Both the position numbers and the translations under genes were made by a program. Positions 44,700 through 55,639 of a DNA stretch of 64,000 nucleotides are shown here, piece after piece (position 1 is the first letter of the stretch; every line of letters begins with the position of its first letter). The notes below the pieces were generated by a model that was given only the letters and a program-made list of their open reading frames with translations, searched no databases and was not told where the DNA came from. The DNA comes from Megalobrama amblycephala (Eukaryota > Chordata > Actinopteri > Cypriniformes > Xenocyprididae): NCBI RefSeq assembly GCF_018812025.1, contig NC_063061.1, forward strand, positions 33,048,166 to 33,112,165, written 5' to 3'.

Positions 44700-45193
44700 G
44701 TTTCTCCTGGAGTAATTCCTCCTGCTTGCTGCTGCTTCTTCTCCTGTGAGAAGATGGGAATATTCCCCAGCATTGAGTGGCTGTGGGAGCAGCTTCACTG
44801 ACTGAAGCTGCTCATTTAGCAGATGATCATCACTCTCAATTATCCAGCTTCTATCAAATACTTGTTTATAAGCAATTCCCTGATTACTACTCTTCACAGA
44901 CTGCTTACGCAAACTGTTAGGGTTTTGTTCAGTTTAGTCTTTGTTTTCATTACGTTCACCTTGTTTGCTCTTCTTCAGTTGACCCAGTTTTCTTGTGTGT
45001 TTGATTAGTCATTTAGTTCACCTGGTGTTCATCAATTATCTAATTAGTTCCCTCATTAGTTCTTGTATACGTACTCCTTGACTTGTTCACTCTTTGTCCT
45101 GTCACTGTTAGTTTTGGATGTGTTTGCCTACCTTTTGAGTTGTTAGTAAACCTTTAGAGTTCTTTGGAAACCTATTCTCCTGCTTTCTTCAGC
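44700..45193. other. 5' flank of copy B, shared with block A
   Basis: It holds GGGAATATTCCCCAGCATT, the conserved motif found upstream of all three zinc-finger genes (also 3292-3310 and 36488-36506), a candidate promoter or 5' UTR element. No other gene is seen. Confidence 0.4.
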
Positions 45194-45201
45194 CTTTGTA
45201 C

Positions 45202-45826
45202 TAGTGATGGCGAGATGAAGCCTCATGAAGCATTGAAGCTTTTCAGCCAAGTGGTTCACAAAAAGGTTCATTTCTTGAGGCTTCATTTGCTCACAATACC
45301 ACCTGGTGGTCAAAGAGTGTAAAACAAGTAGATACATTACAGATGACCCGATGTGATCTGTGATACACTGTATTTTGCGGCAGTTATGGCCTAGAAATAA
45401 CGGTGAAGAAAAAATCAATTTCCACAAAGACTTATATATTTATTTGAATGTAATGTGTATTTTCTGGTTGTATATGATTGTATAACATAAGTGTGTAATA
45501 AACGTATTGGCTTCAAATGAATGGGGCTATCAAATGTGTGTAAACAAATTCTTTGGTCATAACAGGCAGGAGGGGCGATATTATTATTCTAAAACCACAA
45601 ATTCTGAGGGGATCCCATGGTTTATATGTCTGTCAAAATGTCGCGTCAAGATTTGAACCACATCCAGTCGAACCATTCGAACCAGTCAGGCAGAAGCGAG
45701 GCTTCGAACGTCATCAATGACGTCATTGATCTAAAGCGATACAAGCCTCGATATGCGCTTCACTGAAAGCTTCCGGGATTTCTCGACACACGCTCCGAAG
45801 CCTCGGCACAGACCGTAACATCACTA
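45202..45826. mobile_element. 625-bp hAT element with perfect 8-bp target duplication
   Basis: The ends are TAGTGATGGCGAGATGAAGC and ACCGTAACATCACTA, with CTTTGTAC at 45194-45201 and 45827-45834. Block A has the empty site with a single CTTTGTAC at 3860-3867. No transposase is encoded. The subterminal GAAGCCTCATGAAGC motif is shared with the 54982 family. Confidence 0.92.
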
Positions 45827-45959
45827 CTTTGTACACACCATTACACAAACAATGATAGCATTTTAAGACAGTTATTTAGCTTAATAATACAACAAAACAA
45901 TATACAATATTTGGAATTTTAAATTTGTGGGAAGTAGGAAGTATGGCGTATGGCGTGGA

Positions 45960-46330
45960 ATAGCTTTTGACACGACTCTCGCTCTTCTCCCTTTTCCCAT
46001 TACATATCAGAAAGGAATTTATTTTCAATAAAAAATAAACATATTTGAAAAGTGGAAATAAAGTGCTTAATGAGTGTTTAACAATAAATGATTTATTGGG
46101 TAGGGTTAGAGGTAGGTGTAGGGAGGACTTTATGGCCCAAATAAGGCAGCATCCATTTAATATAATTATTTACACTATTTACATAACAACTATTTGCACT
46201 TATTACAAAGAACTGCTGTTGTCACTTATTTTAAATAGAATCGCTGTTTTCACTTGCACAGCTATTTCTAACAAAATTTGCCATTTTCATTCAATGTAAA
46301 TACCATCTAATTGTGCTAGCACTTACAACA
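45960..46330. repeat. SINE body remnant
   Basis: CCCATTACATATCAGAAAGG, TTTTCAATAAAA, GAAAAGTGGAAATAAA and the GGGTAGGGTTAGAGGTAGG segment match the body of the family at 52700-53090. The tRNA-like head is not present. Block A keeps only a short piece (4970-5030). Confidence 0.5.
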
Positions 46331-46583
46331 AATAGCCGCTGCCTTTTTTTCTCTCCTATAGGTGACTTCCCGGGCTCCATAGTCTCTTCCTGAATCAAGA
46401 TGGACTCAACATGATCAGGTGGTTGAAATGAAAACAAATGGTGCCATCTGGGGGAAAATATGTGGCGCTGCAAACCATTAAAAACTCAAGTTATTCTGAG
46501 GATCAAAACCACACACAAATTATTTTCTATTATAAATTCTGTTTATCGAATTTTTATTTGATTTTAAAGTCCTTGTTAAATGC

Positions 46584-47793
46584 TTAAAGGTACACTATGT
46601 AACTCTTGGCGCTCTAGTGGTTAGTAAACAAAATTTAATTCATCTTGTGGAAGAATATTAAAGCCAGAGCTACTTATCTCTGTTTATGTAGCCTATATGA
46701 TAAGTCACACAAGTACTGGCTTTTGATATTCCTCAAAGGCTGTCTAAAACAGTCTGAATATAAACACTGTAGGCGTAATTTGTGGGTGGGACATGAACTG
46801 TCAATATCTTAAAGGATTAGTTCACTTTAAAATGAGAATTACACCAAACTTTACTCAACCTCAAGCGAGCCTAAGTGTATATGACTTTCTTCTTTCTGAT
46901 GAACACAATCTGAGTTATATTAATAATTATCATGATGCGTCCAAGCTTTATAATGGCAGTGAATGGGGGCAACAAGTTTGAAAACATGTTAAAACGCAAA
47001 ATGCAATTAAAATGCAAGTTTTTACAGAGCTTTATTTATACTTTTTAATGCACTTTAAAATAAACATCTAAATGTTAGTTCAGTAGTCCCTATGTAACAG
47101 AAGACAATTTAATTGTGGTGTTAATTAAGGGATAATAACCAGTTTAGCTTACTCATTTTGTAATCACTGTTAGGATTTCCTAAATTGTAAGTTTAATCTA
47201 CATAGTTCTTTTCCCATGGTTGAAAAATTAATTGTGAGATGATACGTTTCAGAAGACTTCAGAAGACTATCATCTGGATCAACATGCACATTCCCAAATT
47301 TCTAAATCCTAATTATTGTTAATATGTAATTCATTTTTCCAGGAGCTCATTGCTTCTTCAGTTAAATTGCTAACAGTGTTTGTAAATTAATTGCCTAAAT
47401 TATTACATTATTTGCTAACTGCATTCTTTAAATTGTAATGTTGACATGCATTCTCTGTAAAGCTGCTTTGAAATAATATGTATTGTGAAAAGCACTATAC
47501 AAATAAATATGAATTTAATTGAAAATATGGATATTTTTCTTACACAAACGCATCGCTTCGCTTCAGAAGGCCTTTATTATCCCCCTGGAGCCGTGTGGAG
47601 CACGTTTATGATGGGTGGAGGCACGTTCTTCAGCTTAATACTCATTGGTCCTGTTCACTGCCATTATAAAGCTCATATGTGTCAGGATATTTATTAATAT
47701 ATCTCCGATTATGTTCATCAGAAAGACAAAAGTCATGGCTTAGGGTGAGTAAATCTTGGGGTAATTTTCATTTTAAAGTGAAATACTCCTTTC
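46584..47793. mobile_element. TTAA MITE start and foldback MITE
   Basis: The TTAAAGGTACACTATG start at 46584 matches 5240. At 46808 AAAGGATTAGTTCACTTTAA opens the left arm of a foldback MITE, and the complementary right arm ends CATTTTAAAGTGAAATACTCC near 47789. An L2-like tail with AAAGCACTATACAAATAAA (47455-47510) interrupts the middle. The ORFs here are shadows. Confidence 0.55.
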
Positions 47794-47799
47794 AAGGTA

Positions 47800-48342
47800 A
47801 AGAATTTGTGAAATCTTTTCAATATATTTCAAATGGAATTCTTACTGTCAGGTGGTTCTAACTGGATGCTGTTGCATCTTACAGGTTTCCATCCTTCACC
47901 AACAGGAGATTCACCAGTCATGATCAATTCCTGATGTTTATTTTCCATACCATGTGCTGGTCTCTCTCTGCTGTGTTCAGGAAAATACATGATGCAGTGC
48001 AGGATTCAAACCCCTTTAATGTGTGTAGTGAACATGAAATTACATTTTTCTGTTAGTATTGGAGTTATTCATGTAATGTGGCATATTTACTTGTCAAACT
48101 GTTATTTATGGCTCATTAAAGTGACATGTAATAGCTTAAGTCTTTATTAGTCAAAATTGACTTGTGCTAGGATGATGCAAACACTTTATTTTATGTTGAT
48201 CAGTTCCTGTAGCTCAAAAAGTAAAGATGACTTGCAAGGCCAAGGTCATAATTCTCAGGGTAACGAATGATCTGATAAACGTATAGCTTAAAAAAAAAAA
48301 AAATAATTAATGCAACCAATTTAGTTAAACATCAGTTTCCAT
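47800..48342. other. Gene-free stretch
   Basis: AT-rich DNA with a poly-A run at 48291-48303. I see no gene or recognisable element. Confidence 0.4.
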
Positions 48343-48714
48343 TAAAGATGCAATGTGTAAAATTTGGGAGGATCTATTGACAGAAATGCAATATAATATA
48401 CATAACTATGTTTTCAGTGGTGTATAAAGACCTTACATAACGAACCATTAAAAAATGTTTTTATTATCTTAGAATGAGTCATTTCTTTCTCATACACCGT
48501 TGGTCCCCCATCCATTATGCACCAGCATGTTTCTACAGCAGCCCTTAACAGACAAACACTCTACAGAGCATGTTTCGTCACTATGTCTAAATCGTTCATG
48601 TTTTTAGAGGCAGCTTGCATCGTCACTACATTGAATATGCACAAAGTAGTAGTAGTAGTAGTAGTCGTCTGGTTTATTGGAAGCAGAGACTGTTCTTAGT
48701 GTAGATTACTCATT
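48343..48714. mobile_element. Fish MITE (AAAGATGCAATGTGTAAAAT family)
   Basis: It starts CATTAAAGATGCAATGTGTA, a familiar teleost repeat. An (AGT)n microsatellite of about seven units (48646-48666) is near its right part. Confidence 0.5.
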
Positions 48715-49044
48715 TTGTAATCACAAATTGTCAAATTTAATTTACATAGTTCTTTCCACAATGCAGTTTTCCAAAGCAGCTTTACATAGTTTTCTCAACT
48801 ATACAGTGCTGATGCTAGTTAGCTAGGTTTAGTACAAGTCAAGAGAAAAGTGAAAGTGACATGGGAAGTGATCAGTGAATAGTGAACACACACACACACA
48901 AACACCCTGTGGCTCTCATTGAGCGATTGGGGGTTCAGTGTGTTGCTTGAGAGCGTCTCAGTTATTTCATGCCTGTACTGAGATTCAAACCGGTGACCTT
49001 CAGGTTACCAGTCTGATTCTCTAGTCATTAGGTCACGGCTGCCC
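48715..49044 (-). repeat. Full-length tRNA-derived SINE with L2-like tail
   Basis: On the minus strand, 49044-48955 is a tRNA-like head: GGGCAGCCGTGACCTAATGA with an A box and GGTTTGAATCTC as B box. A unique body (GAACCCCCAATCGCTCAATG, CA repeat) follows, then the L2-like 3' tail TGTAAAGCTGCTTTGG...AACTATGTAAAT. The order head-body-L2-type tail marks a SINE mobilised by an L2-like LINE. Confidence 0.75.
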
Positions 49045-49307
49045 TGAAGTCATATATTAGGTAAATTCAGCTCATATGAACTAAAGGATATTGATCAAAC
49101 AGTAACCCTCAAGTTGTTGATGGTAGCCATTGACTTCCATAGTAGGAAAAACATGGAAGTCAATGGCTACCATCAACTGTCTGGTTACCAACATTCTTAA
49201 AAATATCTTCTTTTGTGTTCAACAGAAGAAACTCATATAGGTTTGGAACGACATGAGGGTGAGTAAATGATGATAGAAATAACAGTTTTGGGTGAACTAT
49301 CCCCTTA
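49045..49307. mobile_element. TTAA MITE right part with central palindrome
   Basis: The end TTTGGGTGAACTATCCCCTTAA (49288-49309) is the GGGATAGTTCACCC family terminus. A near-perfect palindrome (GGTAGCCATTGACTTCCAT / ATGGAAGTCAATGGCTACC) spans 49121-49174. Confidence 0.7.
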
Positions 49308-49309
49308 AG

Positions 49310-51010
49310 TATCTGTAAGGATATTACCATATTGATTGACGAGGCGATGCAGGCAGTGGTCATAAAGGTTTGCAGTCTAACTTGCTATGATTGAGGTGTT
49401 GCGATGACATCGATTTTTGGCTGTTGTCCAGTTGAGCGTTGGCAGCAATTCATGCTATATGAAGTCCACCGTAGTTCCTGAAGTAATGCATACTCCCTTC
49501 GTGAACTGGTGGATGCAGGCTACAGCCAATAGTTAATGTTTAGCTACACATAACATTGAGTGGAACATCTTGCTAGACTGAAGCTGACAGAATTAAATCA
49601 AAATAAGCCATCAATGGTTAAGTAAAAATTGTCAATTAGCACTGCATTATAATATAACATTAAGAATTAAGATTCTTATGAAAATACCCGAGATGGCTTG
49701 AAAAGCACATAAACCATACACTCTCACAATCGTGTGTTTATTTCCTGTTGTTTTATCAGTCAAAATATTTCTATCTGCTATATTGAGCTGTGAAAGCTGG
49801 ATGCCTTTGTCCATATAAAGGATTTCTTGTAACCTCACAAAGTATTATTATTTCTGAGTCTTGGATTTTTTGGCATGAGGGCGCCTCCGGCTACCAGTAT
49901 GAACGAAACACATATTACATGAGTGTTTTTAGTGCCCCATTATGCTCACATCACCCCATTTTGGGTAAAAATGGGGCAGGGGTTCTCTATAAAGAAATTT
50001 GAGGTAGAGTTGGATTAAAGCCCTGAGGCACTGTGTTTTGTAATTAGCTCTGATGAGAAGTGTACAGGAGTTTTTTGTTATTTGAGGTAACCTTGTTGTA
50101 AAGCGTTCAGAATCACAAAATAATATTCCCCACTACACCCCAAAATCACAACATTTTGCTCCACCACTTTTGAAGTTGTGGTGCCACCCTTTTAGCACCC
50201 TCTTATCTTCAATTACGATTTCACATTGTACTGTAACTTGATGTGAATTGATGAAGAATCAGCTCTGGACAGTAGAGAGGAGAATGGGCAGGCAGGCAGG
50301 GGTCAGAGTCCTGGGCAATCAAATCTGAATTGTGAGACGAGAATCAATGTCAGACAGATAGGATGGTCAGGCGAGGGGCAAACAGGACCAACAGGGAAAT
50401 CCTAACTCACGATCAGAATCAGGCAGGTGTTCACTGGTGCACAACTCCAGCACCAGTAACAGTCCAAATGGTCAGCAGCAACAGAATTGTCCGAGATCAG
50501 TGGATTCTAGAGAGGAAACGGCAATTGGACCGCAAACTGGGCAGAGAAAACATATGTGAGATAAAAAGAAAACAAAACCAAAAAATAACAAAACTAGACA
50601 AGAAAAAACCTACAGATGAACAACAAGAAACACAGAACACACTGGCAGAGAACAAAGAGAAAGGAAGCACAGATACAGCAGAGAAATCAAGCAATGAGGA
50701 GAGACAGGTGAGCTCAAAAGAGCGGAAGTGCTGATTGCGAAACACAAACAGCTGTGCACGAACACACATGGAAAAGACAGAAACACAAACAAAGAAAGAG
50801 GAAAACAGAAGGAAGATCAAACCCTGACAGTCGTTACAGTTGATGTTAGCTTGGTCCATTTTAATGAAGCAGCCACCGCGATCTGTCATTAAAGAGCGTC
50901 AAACAAACACTCATTGTTTGAATTGCACAATAAAACTGACATAAAAATGCTTTATCAAAAATAAAATAAAAAAAAATCAAAACAGGGGAAATGTAAGTTT
51001 CCTGCCTTTT
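49310..51010. other. Gene-free stretch; distal part shared with block A
   Basis: From 50170 it matches 7065-7100 and then 14440-15260 of block A, jumping over the Tc1 insertion. The ORFs at 50363-50889 come from the same purine-rich strand as 14654-15180 and have no domain. Confidence 0.45.
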
Positions 51011-51130
51011 TGAAGCGTCTATTTACACTAAGTGCAAATAGCGTCCCATGTTGGCAAACACTATTTACACTAGCTCTGCCCACCAATGTCTGGTTGGGCC
51101 ACTCAAGTTTTAAAAAAAAGAGCTGCAGAG

Positions 51131-52620
51131 CAGTGTTAATTTTGGCAGCTATTTTTGATTTAGTCTTAGTCTTTATCTTCAGACGAAAATGCTCCTTAGT
51201 CTTAGTCTCATTTTAGTTATTTTAGTCTTTCATATTTTAGTCTATTTTTAGCCGACGAAAAGTCACATTTTTGTCAAGTCTTAATCATTACTTTTTGTCA
51301 AACTACAGTTACCAACATTAATTTTGATAGCTATTTTATATGTAGTCTTTAGACAAAATAGTCATTATAATTTTTTTCTTTAGACCAATTCATTCAAGCT
51401 TATGAAATCAAGGTAACAGGCTGTGTTGACATTGCACTCTTATCAGTAGCACTTGTGCAATTGTACATATCCTCTTTCAGTGGTTCTCAAACTTTCTAGA
51501 GTGTCGTACCCCCTGAGGGATTTAACATCCTTCTGTGTACCCTCTGTTTTCCACTTAGACTGCAGTTACAATTTTCCATTAAGGAGATTCGTTCACGAAA
51601 CACAGCTTATGTGCTGCTCTGCTGTGGCTTTCGTTGCAAAATAGAGCAAAAATACTTACAATACTGACAATACAGTATTTACTAATCACTTAATATCACC
51701 CTTTTGTTTGTTGAACTGTTGTATAAAATCAATATTCGGGATATTATATATTATATTCGGGCAATATTCTTGCTGGTATAATATGATCAACATTAAAAAC
51801 ATAATTCACAGAAGGGTATGTTTTGTATCGAAGAGCCGTAGATTATTAGATCGTAGATTGAATCTTAAATCTACATGCAGTCTGTGTTTATTGTTCTTCA
51901 TGCTAGTAAGTGCTAAATCCCCACTTTCACAAAGGTAATGTTATCGTCGAGAACAGCACTAATGTAGCGCGATGCTGGCTTGTGTGAAGGTGCAGTTTTG
52001 AATGTCGTGTATATACGACATTTTACCTGCTAGAAATACATGTTCAGTTTTCATGTTATTGGAGTAGAATAAAATGAACGGCACTTTTCGCGTCAGTTTG
52101 AGAACCACTGCTGGATATCAGTCTGCTCTTTGGTCCCAGATTTAGTCAGTAAACGAGCAGCGCAATATAGACACTTTAATTTAAGTAGAAATCTCAAATG
52201 AAGAGCGATGAACTCCAGTTTACTTGTCTGTGTTTTCAGATCATCCGCGCTTCAGTGTAGAGAGGGCTCGTGTGTGGGGTTGCCAGATGATTGAAGATGC
52301 CAGCTCTGATAGGGGGTTTAAATTATGGAAATCTGGCGACCGTAAGCGTGACCGCTCCGAAAGGCAGTCTGTAATGTTTTGTCTCCTTTATTCGACAAAA
52401 ACAAAAAGTGATTTCAAAAGAGTGATTTTGGTCATGTGTTTAGTCTTTTAGCCACATTTCAGTCTCGTCTTTTTTCGTCAACGATGTTGCACATGTAGTT
52501 TTAGTCACGTTATCGTTAAATGAAATTGGTGTCGTCTCTCATCGTCTCCTCTTAGTCATGGAAAAAAAGATCATCAACGAACATTTTTCGTCATAGTTGT
52601 CGTTAACGAAATTAACACTG
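51131..52620. mobile_element. 1.49-kb hAT element with perfect 8-bp target duplication
   Basis: The ends CAGTGTTAATTTTGGCAGC and GTCGTTAACGAAATTAACACTG are inverted. CTGCAGAG flanks it at 51123-51130 and 52621-52628. The flanks carry many TTAGTCTTAGTCT / GACGAAAA motifs in mirrored order. No transposase ORF was recognised. Confidence 0.9.
51478..52110. mobile_element. Inner hAT-like element (CAGTGGTTCTCAAAC ends)
   Basis: CAGTGGTTCTCAAACTTTCT at 51478 and CAGTTTGAGAACCACTG ending at 52110 are inverted ends of a common vertebrate hAT type. The 8-bp flanks do not match, so the insertion is old or secondarily altered. It is nested in the 51131-52620 element. Confidence 0.7.
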
Positions 52621-52631
52621 CTGCAGAGTTA

Positions 52632-52790
52632 AACGTCTTCAGTGGCGCAGCAGTAGCGAGTGAGGCTCGCAAACCTGACATTTAACGTGATCAACACAGG
52701 TTCGAATCAGCCTTTTGCCAAGTTTGTATTTATTTTAAAGTAAAAATGAAAATAATGTTCTAAAAGTGGAAATAAACTACAAACGAAGTG
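52632..52790 (+). repeat. tRNA-derived SINE head and body
   Basis: An A-box-like TGGCGCAGCAGTAGCG and the B box GGTTCGAATCA are spaced as in a tRNA promoter. The following CTTTTGCCAAGTTTGTATTT and AAAAGTGGAAATAAA match the minus-strand copy at 9540-9640. Confidence 0.6.
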
Positions 52791-53434
52791 TTAAATAATA
52801 TTAAGTGTTTATTGAGTATGGTTAGGGGAAGGTGTAGGTTATTGAAGGTTATTTTCCCAATTAGCAGCATCCATTTAATAATTTTAATAATTATAAACAT
52901 TAACACTGATAGATGCACAGTTAAAATAATATCTGTAATATAATATAAAGTATAGATAGCATCTAATTACTATTTACTCTTATTGCAAAGAACTGATACA
53001 TGGTGTAAATAGAATCTATCACTATTTTCACCAAGTGTTAATAGCATATCGCTAAGAAAATGCTGCTATTGTCACTTAGTGTAAATAACCGCTTCCTTTT
53101 TTTTTTGCTCTATCAAATGATGGGACAGGTCACATAGGCTCTACCATCACCTTGTTTATCAGTTTCTTACAGTTTTTACCATGCATCAAGGACACATCTT
53201 CTGTTTTTCCCCATATTTTTTTTATAGCAATTTAAGTATAATTTCACCTTTTAACACTGACCAATTGCAGTTGCCATTTTATTAGGCAAAGGGTATTTCC
53301 TTATGATTTTATTTTTTGAAATAATTATTTTTGTTGTTTTTGCTTTTACTGAGATTATGAAAGTTGTAATTATTTCACGATCCTCTGTCATCATATGCAT
53401 CAATCAAAATGTGAATCAATACCACAACTCTTAC

Positions 53435-53605
53435 TGTTAGGCTTCTCTGATTCTTTGATGTTGTGTTGCACAGGATTCATTGCTTCAGCCTTCATTCTCT
53501 TCCACTGCCCTTTTTTTCCAGTTCCAGCTCCCTTTTATCCAGTTCCACCTCCCTTTTGTCCAGTTCCACCGCTCTTCTATCCATTTCTCCCTCTGTCTCA
53601 ACTAT
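53435..53605 (-). pseudogene. Coiled-coil exon of the unrecognised gene, copy B
   Basis: Acceptor CATACAG precedes IVETEGEMDRRAVELDKREV, then ELDKRELELEKK, a heptad-like charged repeat. In the run of seven A near 53522 the frame changes; the other frame then stays open (KGQWKRMKAEAMNPVQHNIK...EKPN) to the donor AACA|GTAAGA at 53435. Copy A (15597-15693) has a shorter exon with the same signals. The homopolymer shift could be a true lesion or a sequencing error. Confidence 0.4.
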
Positions 53606-53639
53606 CTGTATGATGTGACATTAAGATTGTATTAATTCA

Positions 53640-54714
53640 TTGGGAAAAGCATGCTTTTATCCACTGTAAATGAAGAGTGAATTCACTGTATAGATTTTAT
53701 CCGGTTCACAGGAACACTGCGGCCACAAGACACAGTGTAAAGTTTCAGGAGTGACAAACACATTTAAATACAGGAGTGAACATCCAAAATTCAGAGAAGG
53801 CCATAAATACATGTATCAGACATCTATCAATTTGATACCATCGTCTGTGCACAAAATGCCAAATAGCAGCCATTTCTATACTAATTTCTGATCAGGGTTA
53901 CACTGCAGCCTATGATGAACACTAAATCATGTTGGTATGATACCAAAATTAGAGTGAAATTTCACAATTCTCAACACCAATTTTGATACCACAGCAAAAA
54001 CGAATACTAGGCTAATAATGCAAGTAAAAATTTCTCAAGCAATTATTGAAGACAAGTAAACAGTCACTATAATAAAATAAGAACAACAACAAAAAAAGAC
54101 AAGCAAAAGGGACAAATAAATACAATGTAAAGATACAAATGAAATAAAGAGTGCTGAGTTTTTTCAGGTAGGTCTACCAAACAGAAGTAAGAAATACAAC
54201 AGAAACTGAATAAAGAAATCAAATTGTAAAATAAAACACTGTATACACTCTTAAAAGTAATTCAGGTGACTTGTTAACCACGAGCTTAAATAAATGCATA
54301 GATGCAAGTTAAAAATTCGAATTTATTATTTTAATTAAACCTTTTAAATTGCAAGCATTATTTTGTAGAGATCTGTTGACATAATAATGTTGATCATTAC
54401 ATCAACTTAATATTGTGTGTAATTTAAACTCAAATTTCTGCATTAATTGATTTTTTTTTTTTTTTTTTAGAAATGAAACTGAAATCGTTATAACTTCAGA
54501 AATTACGCAGTGGATTTCAAGTTCCCAGCATGCTTTGCATAGGACTGGATAAGGTAAATGTTGAAATGTTAAGTGTTATTTTATTTATTTATTTATTTTA
54601 GTGAAAGTAAAGATCTGTTAGTCTTTAATGCTTGCTGATATGTTTGACATTTAAAAGAGTTTTTGTAATGTTGATGTTTTTGTGGTTACCATTGTGTGTC
54701 TGTCATTTATTACT
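53640..54714. other. Non-coding, shared with block A
   Basis: It matches 15705-16790. It contains a poly-T run (54451-54468) and TTTA repeats (54583-54600). No gene is seen. Confidence 0.5.
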
Positions 54715-55372
54715 CACCCTCATGTCGTTCCACACCCGTAAGACCTTTGTTCATCTTCGGAACACAAATTAAGATATTTTTGATGAAATCCAATGGCTCA
54801 ATGAGGCCTGCATTGCATTGCATTGCAATATAATTAACACTTTCAGATGCCCAGAAAGCTACTAAAGACATAATTAAAACAGATCATGTGACTACGGTGG
54901 TTCAACCTTAATGTTATGAAGCGACGAGAATACTTTTTGTGGGCAAAAAAAAACAATAACGACTTTATTCAACAATACCTAGTGATGGGCGATTTTCAAA
55001 ACACTGCTTCATGAAGCTTCGAAGCTTTACGAATCTTTTGTTTTGAAGTAGTGGTTCGGAGCGTGTATCAAACTGCCAAAGTCACATGATTTCAGTAAAT
55101 GAGGCTTTGTTATGCCATAAGTGTTTTGAAACGTTACAGAATTTCAATGGTTAACATGACTTTGGTTTGATACATGCTCTGAACCACTGATTTGAAATTT
55201 TAAAGTGTTAATTATATTTCTGGCAATGCAGGCCTCACTGAGCCATTGGATTTTATCTAAAATATCTTAATTTGTGTTCTGAAGATGAACGAAGGTCTTA
55301 CAGGTTTGGAACGACATGAGGGTGAGAAATGGCAGAATTTTAAATTTTTGGTGAACCAACCCTTTAATCTAG
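54715..55372. mobile_element. Foldback MITE carrying a nested hAT MITE
   Basis: The left arm TACTCACCCTCATGTCGTTCC... and the complementary right arm (GGAACGACATGAGGGTGAG ... AACCCTTTAA) enclose a copy of the TAGTGATGGGCGATTTTC family (54982-55190). The same junction, TTTATTCAACAATA next to CTAGTGATGGGCGAT, occurs inverted at 60375-60400. Confidence 0.65.
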
Positions 55373-55563
55373 TCCCAAACTAAAATGCATGTTTGAGCTG
55401 TTTTAACTGAAAGCAACTTGCATTAAAATATAAAATATGTCAGTGTCATTGTTTTGACATCACGATTTAAAAAAAAAAAAACAAGAGTCTCAATACAAAC
55501 TCTTTTTTGGAAATGTCATATATTGTACATGACAGACTCAGGATTACTCCATGTGTTGTCCTG

Positions 55564-55603
55564 TTATATATATATATATATCATATATATATATATATAT
55601 ATA
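55564..55603. repeat. (TA)n microsatellite
   Basis: Two AT runs separated by a single TC. Variable-length signal only. Confidence 0.85.
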
Positions 55604-55639
55604 CCTATGAAGAACAGGCGAATCTCAATATAATCAATA

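Larger units (their letters stand above)
51013..53094. mobile_element. Outer element with AAGCG...CGCTT inverted ends
   Basis: AAGCGTCTATTTACACTAAG at 51013 and the complement of AAGCGGTTATTTACACTAAG ending at 53094 are near-identical inverted ends. Block A has an uninterrupted pyrimidine-rich site (15258-15280), so this is an insertion specific to block B. A hAT (51131-52620) is nested in it. The remaining interior is SINE-like (tRNA head 52632-52710). Confidence 0.65.

Noticed and set aside
48955..49044. A functional tRNA gene on the minus strand
   Set aside because: The head is continuous with a SINE body and L2-like tail, and the acceptor stem does not close.
51478..52110. 8-bp target duplication for the inner CAGTGGTTCTC element
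   Set aside because: The flanking 8 bp (left TCCTCTTT, right CTGGATAT) do not match, so no duplication is claimed.
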